NCBI GenBank assembly: GCA_949840805.1
Contig: CATKXR010000002.1
Location: forward strand, 1-64,000
Direction: 5' to 3'
From: an uncultured Lachnospiraceae bacterium
Lineage (GTDB): Bacteria > Bacillota > Clostridia > Lachnospirales > Lachnospiraceae
Length of the DNA stretch: 64,000 nt
Part shown: positions 9,502-18,126 of the stretch, piece after piece
Numbering within the stretch: the stretch's first letter is position 1
Layout of the letters: each line of letters opens with the position of its first letter
Program-made: the position numbers and the translations under genes
The notes under the pieces: model-generated
Databases searched by the model: none
The model's input: only the letters and a program-made list of their open reading frames with translations
Told to the model about the DNA's origin: nothing

Positions 9502-9984
9502 ATGCGGAATGAGCAGGAGGTAGACAGAGCCATTGAGCGGTATTCTGATACGATTCGGCGGCTCTGCATGATACATTTAAAGAATTATGCAGATACGGAG
9601 GACATATTTCAAACGGTTTTTTTGAAGTATGTCCTTAGTTCTGTTTCTTTTGAAAATGAGGAGCATGAGAGGGCCTGGTTTATCCGGGTTACAATCAATG
9701 CCTGTAAAGACTTGCTCAAAAGCTTTTTCCGCAGCCATACGGTTCCGCTTGATGAGATATTGGAACAGCCGGCGCTTTTGCCGCCGGACAACAGGGAGGT
9801 CCTGGAGGCGGTGGTTTCTCTTCCGGCCAAATATCGGGAAGTGGTTTATCTCCATTTCTATGAAGATTATACTGCTCCGCAGATCAGCCGGATTCTGGGC
9901 AAAAATGTCAATACGATTTATACGCTCCTGACGCGCTCAAAGCAGATGCTCCGGGAGAAGCTGGGAGGTGACGGATATGAATGA
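9502..9984 (+). CDS. ECF-type RNA polymerase sigma factor
   Basis: Region 2 (DTEDIFQTVFLKYV...) and region 4 (LPAKYREVVYLHFYEDYTAPQISRILGKNVNTIYTLLTRSKQMLREKL). Confidence 0.9.
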   Translation: MRNEQEVDRAIERYSDTIRRLCMIHLKNYADTEDIFQTVFLKYVLSSVSFENEEHERAWFIRVTINACKDLLKSFFRSHTVPLDEILEQPALLPPDNREVLEAVVSLPAKYREVVYLHFYEDYTAPQISRILGKNVNTIYTLLTRSKQMLREKLGGDGYE

Positions 9985-10735
9985 CAGAATAAAGGAAGCC
10001 TTTGACCAGATACAAGCCGGGGAGGATTTAAAGGACAGGACCAGGTTATTTCTCCTGCAAAAGACGGGAAGAACAAAAAAAACATGGAGAATGAGTGTTC
10101 AGCCCCTTGTCTCTGCTGCTGTGTGCCTGTTGTTTCTGTTGTTTGGCGGCCATTGGTTCTATTTTACCCCCACGGCAAAAATCAGCATTGATGTCAACCC
10201 ATCCATTGAATTGGGGATTAACCGGCTGGACCGGGTGATTGTGGTGGAAGCTTATAATGAGGACGGGCGGGAATTGGCCGCTTCCCTGAATATCCGTTTT
10301 AAAAATTATCAGGACGCGGTGAGCCAGATCCTGGAAAATGAGCAGGTGGCAGTTATGTTGTCCCAGGATGAGGTGATCACCATCACGGTTATGGAATCCA
10401 AGGGGCCTCAGTCGGTGCGAATCCTTTCTGACATGGAATCCTGTGCAGCCAGACATCAAAACACCTATTGCTATTCTGCCGATTCCGGATCAGTTGCAGC
10501 GGCACATGAACACGGGATGTCCTGCGGAAAATACCGGGCTTTTTTGGAAGTGCAGAAGCTGCGGCCGGATATTACCCCGGATCAAATCCAGAGTATGACC
10601 ATGAGGGAGATCCGGGATTTGATGGAACAGGCGCCGGGGGATGAAAACGGAAGCGCGGGAGGAAGTGACGAGGCGGAAGCATCCTGTAACCGTCACAGAG
10701 GGCATGGACATCACGGCAATGGACATGACAGGTAG
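9968..10735 (+). CDS. RsgI-like transmembrane anti-sigma factor, His-rich C-terminus
   Basis: TM segment then KISIDVNPSIELGINRLDRVIVVEAYNEDG (RsgI-type motif); C-terminus RHRGHGHHGNGHDR; overlaps the sigma ORF. Confidence 0.7.
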   Translation: MTDMNDRIKEAFDQIQAGEDLKDRTRLFLLQKTGRTKKTWRMSVQPLVSAAVCLLFLLFGGHWFYFTPTAKISIDVNPSIELGINRLDRVIVVEAYNEDGRELAASLNIRFKNYQDAVSQILENEQVAVMLSQDEVITITVMESKGPQSVRILSDMESCAARHQNTYCYSADSGSVAAAHEHGMSCGKYRAFLEVQKLRPDITPDQIQSMTMREIRDLMEQAPGDENGSAGGSDEAEASCNRHRGHGHHGNGHDR

Positions 10736-10781
10736 GGACAAGGCCTGCATGATTATCCGATAATCGTGCAGGCCTTGTCCC
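10735..10781. repeat. 47-bp near-perfect palindrome between convergent genes
   Basis: GGGACAAGGCCTGCA-T-GATTATC-C-GATAATC-G-TGCAGGCCTTGTCCC; no clear T-run on either side. Confidence 0.9.
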
Positions 10782-10808
10782 CTCCAGATCGATATTCAAA
10801 TAATAAAA

Positions 10809-10922
10809 TCAGCGGTTACTTTTAACTTGCTCGCCACAGGAATGGAAATAACCGCATATGGAAGCATTACAACTTTTCGCTTTCTCACTGGCGATCAATT
10901 TCGGGGGAATATACTTTTTCAT
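10809..10922 (-). CDS. Putative RiPP precursor peptide, 37 aa, three Cys
   Basis: MKKYIPPKLIASEKAKSCNASICGYFHSCGEQVKSNR; RBS GGGAGG lies inside the 3' end of the radical SAM gene; not in the ORF track because of its length. Confidence 0.65.
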   Translation of the reverse strand: MKKYIPPKLIASEKAKSCNASICGYFHSCGEQVKSNR

Positions 10923-12246
10923 TTGCGCACCTCCCTTCTAAAGAATATATAGATTGTTTTGCTTCTGTAATCATGCATGTATCGGACCCTCTGTCCAGCT
11001 TCCCGCCATTTTCTTTATACACACATCCAATACAGACAGAACAAAAATCCCTTTTTTTGCATTTTCCGCATTCTGGGTTCATCTGGTTGAACTGCAATGA
11101 AAGGAATTCGTTTAGAACAGAAGATTTGCTCCACACATCGGCAATCCTGCTCTCTTTTACATTACCAATCTTAAAATCGATTCCATTGCAGGGATGGATA
11201 TTCCCATATGGATCGAAGGACAACATATTCCGTCCGGCATTACAGAAGTGATCTGCCCTGTGTCCGGATACCTTGTCCGGCAGAAGTCCATATTGAACCT
11301 GCATACGGATTATCTTGCCATACTTGTCAGGATCCAGTAAGCGGTAGGGATCCGCGCTTTTTCCGCCGTGGGTCGGCGCAATCACCAGGCTGGTTGTGAT
11401 GTCAATATTCAGCCGTCGGGCTAATTTTATGAGATCCTCAAAGGCATCAAAATTCTGTTTCATGGCAACCGATTTGATGTAGGTATCGATACCTGCGCAT
11501 TTGCAGATAAGCATCGTTTTCAGGCTTCGTTCAAAGGAACCGGCTACTTGCGTGACAGCATCGTGTGTTTTGGCATCGCCTCCGTAGAAGCTGAAGGAGA
11601 TGCTGTTCGGCCGAAGTGCAAGTATTTGATCCAGAAGGCTGTCGCTGATCGAATATCCGTTGGTATAAATATTCAGAAGCATTTTCTTGCTTTTGACATA
11701 TTTTGCGATTTCGAGAAAATCCGGGTGAAGCGTCGGCTCTCCTCCTGTCAAAAGGATACTCATGCACCCCAATTCTTCCAACTGGTCTAAAATCCCGAAG
11801 TAATCTTCCGCCTCCAGTTCCGTCTTTACATCCGGCGGATCGTCTATATAACAGTGGATGCAGCGTTCATTACATCGGTAAGTTAACTCCAGCGTGGCAT
11901 TCAGCAAAATTCTGTTTTCTGAACAAGTCTCCTGCACAGATCTGCCGATCCGGTTCTCAAAACAATCCTCCTTTTCCTGTGCATCATCCAAAACGATTTG
12001 ATTCTGAATGAGCCCATCGACAAAAGAGCTGATATCCTCCCAAAAGGCTCTGGCATCTGTAACATGGTACTGTGTAATCAATTGCCTGCACAAGAATTCG
12101 ACCGTACATCCAGGGTTGTCTGATATAATCTCCAAAATGTCGAATACAATCTCATTGAACAGATAGTCTTTTCTTTGAACGACATGCCGCAGATAGACCT
12201 GATGATCGATCAGCCGGTAATAGACGTCATTATGGATCTTCATCAA
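10885..12246 (-). CDS. Radical SAM/SPASM peptide maturase with N-terminal PqqD-like (RRE) region
   Basis: CNERCIHC (CX3CX2C), LTGGEPTLHPDF, C-terminal Cys motifs CNAGRN...CNGIDF...CGKCKKRDFCSVCIGC; N-terminal ~90 aa resembles PqqD. Confidence 0.85.
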   Translation of the reverse strand: MMKIHNDVYYRLIDHQVYLRHVVQRKDYLFNEIVFDILEIISDNPGCTVEFLCRQLITQYHVTDARAFWEDISSFVDGLIQNQIVLDDAQEKEDCFENRIGRSVQETCSENRILLNATLELTYRCNERCIHCYIDDPPDVKTELEAEDYFGILDQLEELGCMSILLTGGEPTLHPDFLEIAKYVKSKKMLLNIYTNGYSISDSLLDQILALRPNSISFSFYGGDAKTHDAVTQVAGSFERSLKTMLICKCAGIDTYIKSVAMKQNFDAFEDLIKLARRLNIDITTSLVIAPTHGGKSADPYRLLDPDKYGKIIRMQVQYGLLPDKVSGHRADHFCNAGRNMLSFDPYGNIHPCNGIDFKIGNVKESRIADVWSKSSVLNEFLSLQFNQMNPECGKCKKRDFCSVCIGCVYKENGGKLDRGSDTCMITEAKQSIYSLEGRCANEKVYSPEIDRQ

Positions 12247-13552
12247 CCATCTCCTTTGCGGCAGCCGAGAATTTATCTGCGATTTTAGCGACTATTTTTG
12301 CCTTATCCTCATCAGTGGTTTTACGTCCACGCAAAACATCAGGATTCGAAATATTATGCAGGCGGTCAAGCTCTGCCTGCGTTGTGGCACAAGCCTCCAG
12401 AAGATTTTCCTGGGTCACAGTCCCAGGATTCTTGATAACCGCATTAATACATCCCTGCTTAACCGCATTGCGGATATCCCGTCCGCAGAAATCGTATTCT
12501 GCAAGCTTGTCCAGATCCACATCCTCACTCAATGGAATATTCAGTTTTGCGCCTTCCCCTACGGGATATAGGTGCCTCTTCCAGATTTCCTTTCGTGCCT
12601 GAAAATCCGGTCGTTCCATTTCTACGCAAACCAATCTGGTCAAAAAGGCCTTATCATAATTTTCAATCAGGTTGGTAGCAAAAATAACGATGCCATCATG
12701 CTCTTCAAGGCTCATCAAAAGCTGGCTGCGCATGGAGTTAATGGTCTGGGAGGAAGATTCGCTGGTGTCAGTCAATCTGGCGGAAAGCATGGAATCCGCT
12801 TCATCGATAAACAGTACCGCGTCTTGTTCCTTTGCAGCCCTGAAAATCCCTTTCAGGCGCTTGGGACCCTCTCCGTGATATTTGCTTTCAATATCCGCAT
12901 AAGAGGCCCGAATGATTTTTTTCTTTAAACGGTCTGCAATGGCTTCTGCGGCCATTGTTTTTCCCGTTCCGGAGCTGCCGTACAAATTCAGAAGTACAGA
13001 TGGGCTCATAATGGAACCCAGTCCCCAGTCCTCAAACAAAACCTGCCGGTTTTCAAGAATTGCAATGGCAGAAAGCAGGCTTTTTTTCACTTCCTCTGAT
13101 ATTACCAGGCGGCTGAAAGTGTACCTGGGCGGCTCTGCCTGAAACTGTGCCGCAAGCCGTTTGTACTCATCCTCCAGATTGTCGGATTCAGGTGCCGGCG
13201 CTTTGCTTCCGATGTCGGTACCAACTCCCGGAACATCCTTTTGCTGCTTGCAGGCCACCCGGCCGGAATAACATATTTCTTTGGGGAGAACAGAGGACAA
13301 TCTCCTTGCGATCCCTTTTGCCATCTCTTGTCCCCGCTGAATGGGGTTGTTCACTCCCTCTGTCGGATACTTCTCTAATACGATGACCATGTCATACTTT
13401 GGCGCGTTGGCATCACATACTTCGATTTCCGGCACAGGCTGGTTGGGAAACGCACTGTTAAACTCGCTGTATACTATGTTTTGAATATTCTGCAGTGTCA
13501 GATGATCGATGCTTCTCGCCGAAAAACCTGTACACAATACGTAAATTTTCAT
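12230..13552 (-). CDS. AAA+ ATPase (classic FtsH/Cdc48-type module)
   Basis: Walker A LYGSSGTGKTMAAEAIA, Walker B AVLFIDEADSML, FATNLIENYDKAFLTRLV. Confidence 0.9.
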   Translation of the reverse strand: MKIYVLCTGFSARSIDHLTLQNIQNIVYSEFNSAFPNQPVPEIEVCDANAPKYDMVIVLEKYPTEGVNNPIQRGQEMAKGIARRLSSVLPKEICYSGRVACKQQKDVPGVGTDIGSKAPAPESDNLEDEYKRLAAQFQAEPPRYTFSRLVISEEVKKSLLSAIAILENRQVLFEDWGLGSIMSPSVLLNLYGSSGTGKTMAAEAIADRLKKKIIRASYADIESKYHGEGPKRLKGIFRAAKEQDAVLFIDEADSMLSARLTDTSESSSQTINSMRSQLLMSLEEHDGIVIFATNLIENYDKAFLTRLVCVEMERPDFQARKEIWKRHLYPVGEGAKLNIPLSEDVDLDKLAEYDFCGRDIRNAVKQGCINAVIKNPGTVTQENLLEACATTQAELDRLHNISNPDVLRGRKTTDEDKAKIVAKIADKFSAAAKEMVDEDP

Positions 13553-13566
13553 TTCGTATCTCCTCG

Positions 13567-13950
13567 TCAGATGGAAGTCTTATCAAAGATTAAGACATTG
13601 TTATTCGTATCAAACGCATTCTGCAAAGTGCTGGCAATGCCATCGTTGCTGCGCAGTTTTTCAATATCAAGAATGTCATCGTCCGTATCAAGATTGTCGT
13701 AATTGGCAATAATGACATCATCATCTAAAATATCTATATTATTTATGCCATGGTTGGCCGATTCAATTGCAGTTTTGATAACACTGCCTGGGAGGACGAC
13801 AGTATGCTTATGTTTTTCCAGATATTTCAAAATAAGTTGTTTAATTTTCTTACCGGTGATGAATCCAATAACCAGAGTTGCTGCTATAGCAGCAAACAAG
13901 GCGATCAGTTTGGCAGCGCCCAAGCCTGCAAGCCACGTTATAATCCCCAT
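13567..13950 (-). CDS. Hypothetical small protein, N-terminal TM
   Basis: MGIITWLAGLGAAKLIALFAAIAATLVIGFITGKK; in operon with preceding genes. Confidence 0.7.
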   Translation of the reverse strand: MGIITWLAGLGAAKLIALFAAIAATLVIGFITGKKIKQLILKYLEKHKHTVVLPGSVIKTAIESANHGINNIDILDDDVIIANYDNLDTDDDILDIEKLRSNDGIASTLQNAFDTNNNVLIFDKTSI

Positions 13951-13963
13951 CCTATTATCCTCC

Positions 13964-14368
13964 TTATCTCATTTCCTTCAGTGAAAGAATTTTGCAGACA
14001 CTGTCCTTCGTCGGATCGTTCATGATATCGCTCATAGTAATATCAAGGGAATCCGCAATGATAACCCGTCCGACGTAAGCCTTAGTTGTTACCATGACCG
14101 GATTTTCCTGCTCATCCAGCAGAATCTGCATGACTTCCCAGCGATAGTCTTTTTTTTCAATTTTTACCAGGCATTTTTTCCCTTCAGGATATTTCTCTGC
14201 CAAATGGACAAAATACGTCAACAGATCGCTTTTTTTCAGTATCTCCAGATGGCGCTCTTTGGTCGTCATTTTCAGATACAGCGCCCGCTCGATAGTATCC
14301 AGCAGCGTTTCTCTCCGCGGCTCCCGGGCCTGCTGCATGTCCTCATTAAAGTCCTGATTAAAACTCAT
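13964..14368 (-). CDS. Hypothetical soluble protein (134 aa)
   Basis: MSFNQDFNEDMQQAREPRRETLLDTIERALYLKMTT...; tightly packed operon ORF. Confidence 0.7.
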   Translation of the reverse strand: MSFNQDFNEDMQQAREPRRETLLDTIERALYLKMTTKERHLEILKKSDLLTYFVHLAEKYPEGKKCLVKIEKKDYRWEVMQILLDEQENPVMVTTKAYVGRVIIADSLDITMSDIMNDPTKDSVCKILSLKEMR

Positions 14369-14388
14369 CTTTTTTCTCCTTTACATAT

Positions 14389-14670
14389 TTATTCATAAGC
14401 CACATCCTGCACATATAAGCCGCTTACCGTACTTGCGGAAATTTCGACCTCGCAGTCTTTTTCGTCATCATCATTCAAAATATCCAGCTTTACAGTTTTT
14501 CCGCCGCTCTGCTCGATGATTTCTTTGATAACAGCTTTCTTTACTCCGGTTCGATTTCCTATCGCATTGCGGATTGTCTCCCAGAGATTGGATCGGTTCA
14601 GAACGGTGACGGTAATCGCAAACACAGCGCAGGCAAACAGTCCGCCCAAAATTAAGTAAGTCAACCACAT
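14389..14670 (-). CDS. Hypothetical small membrane protein (93 aa)
   Basis: MWLTYLILGGLFACAVFAITVTVL TM then soluble domain. Confidence 0.65.
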   Translation of the reverse strand: MWLTYLILGGLFACAVFAITVTVLNRSNLWETIRNAIGNRTGVKKAVIKEIIEQSGGKTVKLDILNDDDEKDCEVEISASTVSGLYVQDVAYE

Positions 14671-14698
14671 GATTACATTCTCCCACTAAATATAAAAG

Positions 14699-15115
14699 TT
14701 ACAGTTCGAAAACCAAAATCCCGTCTTTCTGCAGAGAATCCGATAATTTAGAAGAAAGCTGCCCATAGTTAATCATTCTGTGCGCCATACAATTATCCTG
14801 GCTGTCTAACACGACCTGAAGCAGGTAGAACTGCAGGTCAATTTCAGAATCCTTCTTATAACCCAAGCGGTCAATCCATTCCTCGGTTGGCTTTAACAAA
14901 ATTCCCTGTTTTACTTTTGGATGCTGCTTCTTCTGGTCCATAAACCAGTCTTTGCATTCTTTTCCGTATAACGTTTCTGTACAAAAGCTGTTTTTTGTCA
15001 GCATTGAGAGGGGCTTTTTCCTGTGGCTGTCCCTCCAGAAGAAATACCCGGTTCCGCCGGCCACGCCGACGACTAAAGCAACCAACAAAATCGTTGAGAT
15101 CTTAAAGGCCATCAT
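14699..15115 (-). CDS. Hypothetical membrane-anchored protein, paralog of next
   Basis: N-terminal TM; C-terminal VVLDSQDNCMAHRMINYGQLSSKLSDSLQKDGILVFEL matches the 149-aa neighbour. Confidence 0.7.
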   Translation of the reverse strand: MMAFKISTILLVALVVGVAGGTGYFFWRDSHRKKPLSMLTKNSFCTETLYGKECKDWFMDQKKQHPKVKQGILLKPTEEWIDRLGYKKDSEIDLQFYLLQVVLDSQDNCMAHRMINYGQLSSKLSDSLQKDGILVFEL

Positions 15116-15117
15116 CC

Positions 15118-15567
15118 TTATCCCTCCATTACTAAAGTGCCATTGTTGCCATCGAGAAGCTGCGACAATTTCTCGCTTATCTTGCTGTAATTAACCAACT
15201 GTGTGACGGACACATCTCCCGTTTCATCCAAGAGCGAAAACAGCACATAGCTTTTGGCATCCAGGGGTTTCCCGGTTGAGCTCAACTGTTTGGCAAGATT
15301 CGGGGTCAGGCGGATAATAGAGAACTTATGGCCGGCTGTCTTGCCATTGCACTGCTCCTGAAACCATTTTTTTGCAAAAGCCCCTGTCAGGTTTTCCGTA
15401 ATCAACTGCTCTGTCAATAGAACACGTTTCTCCTTCTCCCACTGACGATATTCTTTGGCTGCATCGCGCTGGTCATCCATCAGGCTTTTTCCGATCCCCA
15501 AAGCAACGCCTATGGTTGCCGCAACCCCTAATGTTTTTCCCAAGGTCCAACTTTTGTCATTTTCCAT
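15118..15567 (-). CDS. Hypothetical protein with N-terminal glycine/alanine-rich hydrophobic segment
   Basis: MENDKSWTLGKTLGVAATIGVALGIGKSL...; SLLDETGDVSVTQLVNYSKISEKLSQLLDGNNGTLVMEG. Confidence 0.7.
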   Translation of the reverse strand: MENDKSWTLGKTLGVAATIGVALGIGKSLMDDQRDAAKEYRQWEKEKRVLLTEQLITENLTGAFAKKWFQEQCNGKTAGHKFSIIRLTPNLAKQLSSTGKPLDAKSYVLFSLLDETGDVSVTQLVNYSKISEKLSQLLDGNNGTLVMEG

Positions 15568-15646
15568 AGCAAATCTCCTTTCTGTTTATACGCTTATTAT
15601 ATTTTAATATATCAGCCGAATTTGCCACTGCGCAGGCAACAACAAG

Positions 15647-17242
15647 TTATTTCTTGCCGCACATTTTTCTGTATGATACGATTATATAAGGAATCGAACG
15701 TTTTGACTTTCCTTTCTGGAAAGAAACCAGCATTCTGTTTCTATGATATATTTCTATCACCCCATGGTTTTCCTGATATGTTATCGCGGATATAGCGATT
15801 TCTTTCCAAGAAAACTTGTGCGGAAAGCCTTTTCCCGCGTAAAAATATAGTCCGAAATCTGTCAGCGCCAACCATTGGTCATTGCCCCAATCATCTTTTA
15901 TGCGTTCAAACGCATAAATTCGATTAGATCTTGGAATCCATAACAAACGTCGGATCTCTTCTGCCTCTTTGTCATAAAACCGCGCGTCTGACTGGATGCG
16001 GCAGTCTGACTCCCCTGAAATCTTCTCGTAGGCTTTGAAAATCTTTCGAAGATCTTCCTCCGCTTTTGTGTACGGATTGCTTTGCACAACCTCCTTCCCG
16101 CTCTCTTCCAAAAGCGTGTACAGCCAATTTGCCATATCCTGATTGGGAGATATATAACCTCCATAACCTTTTTGGAAGCAGGAGGACAAAACCCGTAACG
16201 CTTTCGGGTGCAACTGCAGCGCCGCCTTGCGCAGGCAGGAGAACCCATAACATACATTGGGTGTCAGCGTGCTTTTTCCATTGACATAGTTTACACCCAG
16301 CATATACAATGCGTCACTTTGCCCGCAGGCTCCTGCCGCATGCATAAGGGCCAGGCTGCGTTCAGCATCTTTGGAGGCCAGGCTGCACGCCTTTTCGTAG
16401 AGCTGGTTTCCGTTTTGTACGTCCTTCAATCCAAATTCAGATATGCTGTTAAAATATACGTCGGAAAAGTATTTCCGGCATTCCCCTCCCTGATACCACT
16501 CATAAAGCTCTGCAATCCTCCATGTCCCAAAAGGAAGCTGGAATCTTTTTATCATAGAAGGACCTATGCCCATCCCGACTAAGCTGCATTTGCGTTCCTT
16601 GGGAGCTTCTTGTGCTATCCGGCGGTAATCAAAGCCTGTATCAAATGCATTTACGCCACCACCCATTCCCTTAATCAATATCTGCATTGCCGGCTCAATC
16701 CGGCCTGCCGCGATTGCCGCCCCACGATCTGCCGTATAGTCCGCCGCCAGCTTCCACTGCAGCATCAGGGACTTTATGGATAGGGCAGCGGCCTGGCCGA
16801 ACATAGGGATTCGTGCCAGAATCAGGTCAAGCAGTTTGTCAATATTTAAATACCGGACATGCCCGTACCGGATGTGTGCCAGAGAATATCCGAACTGTGC
16901 GGTAAGTTCTTCGTCCGTGAACTGTTCCACACATTGATTGCCCAGGACAAGGAAGGCATCCTCGTCCGTTCCTCTAATATCAACTGTCAGATGGTCCTCA
17001 AAGGATAGGTATAATTTGACAGGCTTCTTGACTTTAAGGCGCTCTGCGGCGGTCTGGTACAGATCGAAAAGCCGGGGATATGTAGTATTGGTTATCAGGA
17101 AATTTCTGCCTTGCAATTCTGCAACCGTAGACAGTTCTGCGCAGGCACTGTGTAACGTGTCCAATATTAACTGAAACCCGTCCGCATGTGTCAACCGGTT
17201 AAGTGCCGACAGCTCGTCCCTACACTGGAATTCTTTTATCAC
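15647..17242 (-). CDS. Degenerate M48-like protein with Sel1-like repeats
   Basis: ELTAQFGYSLAHIRYGHV at the HExxH position; WKLAADYTADRGAAIAAG; ALYMLGVNYVNG... Sel1-like. Confidence 0.6.
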   Translation of the reverse strand: MIKEFQCRDELSALNRLTHADGFQLILDTLHSACAELSTVAELQGRNFLITNTTYPRLFDLYQTAAERLKVKKPVKLYLSFEDHLTVDIRGTDEDAFLVLGNQCVEQFTDEELTAQFGYSLAHIRYGHVRYLNIDKLLDLILARIPMFGQAAALSIKSLMLQWKLAADYTADRGAAIAAGRIEPAMQILIKGMGGGVNAFDTGFDYRRIAQEAPKERKCSLVGMGIGPSMIKRFQLPFGTWRIAELYEWYQGGECRKYFSDVYFNSISEFGLKDVQNGNQLYEKACSLASKDAERSLALMHAAGACGQSDALYMLGVNYVNGKSTLTPNVCYGFSCLRKAALQLHPKALRVLSSCFQKGYGGYISPNQDMANWLYTLLEESGKEVVQSNPYTKAEEDLRKIFKAYEKISGESDCRIQSDARFYDKEAEEIRRLLWIPRSNRIYAFERIKDDWGNDQWLALTDFGLYFYAGKGFPHKFSWKEIAISAITYQENHGVIEIYHRNRMLVSFQKGKSKRSIPYIIVSYRKMCGKK

Positions 17243-18126
17243 AGGCTTTCCCCCATCCTGCCGCTAAATACAAGCAGCTCTTTGTACCGTTTCGGTAACC
17301 ATGTTATGTCACTCAGCATTGCGTTTGCAGTCTGTAAAGACTCATCCAGGGCCGACATTTCCCAAAATCGTTTTGCCTGCGGCATATAGAGGCTTTCTTC
17401 AGATTCAAAAGAGAATCGGTCTAAAAACCCTGCCGCAATCCGCCCGACAAAAATACTCCGGCATGCCAGCCCGCAGTCTCCTGTTACAACATAGCAGGTT
17501 CTGTCATATGTGAAATAACGGCACCGCTCCCAATTGTTTAAAACAGCTTCCAGCCCCATTGCCAAGATGTGGGGGATGGGAAGCATCTGCATCCCCGTGC
17601 TTAATGCAAAGGAAAGCATGGCCCCCTTATGGTGTCCCGCAACAATGCCTGCGGCTTGACCGGCAAGCAATCCATACAGCATATCCTTTGGTTCGTTGGC
17701 AATTGCCTGCAGATATGTAGATGAGATTATACAAAAAGGAGTATTGATTCCTCCCAGGGAAATCCTTTCCTCATAATCATGCAGCATATAGATATCGGGA
17801 ATGTCCTGAATGCCAAACTGCCTGCATACAGTTTTCCAGATATTAAGGACATATGGTGCGTTTGTTTCAGTCAACTTTAGGCAGGACGCCTCAAAAAAGG
17901 TCCTGTAGTCTTCTTCCATGTGGCTTTTCGCGATCCATTCATATACCATTCCTGCAGCGGGATGCTGAAATACATTGGACAGCATTTTGGAATCGCTGGG
18001 ATGTTGTACTTGAGAGAGTTCTATTGACAGTTCTTTTTTCATTATCATTGTACTATGTCCTTCCTCTCCCTCCAAACCGGCGTAAGAGGGTTTGATAGCC
18101 GCTTTGATACCACCAGTACAAATCAT
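17239..18126 (-). CDS. Degenerate M48-like protein
   Basis: LYGLLAGQAAGIVAGHHKG at the HExxH position; WERCRYFTYDRTCYVV. Start may be internal (e.g. MIMKKELSIELSQ). Confidence 0.55.
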   Translation of the reverse strand: MICTGGIKAAIKPSYAGLEGEEGHSTMIMKKELSIELSQVQHPSDSKMLSNVFQHPAAGMVYEWIAKSHMEEDYRTFFEASCLKLTETNAPYVLNIWKTVCRQFGIQDIPDIYMLHDYEERISLGGINTPFCIISSTYLQAIANEPKDMLYGLLAGQAAGIVAGHHKGAMLSFALSTGMQMLPIPHILAMGLEAVLNNWERCRYFTYDRTCYVVTGDCGLACRSIFVGRIAAGFLDRFSFESEESLYMPQAKRFWEMSALDESLQTANAMLSDITWLPKRYKELLVFSGRMGESL

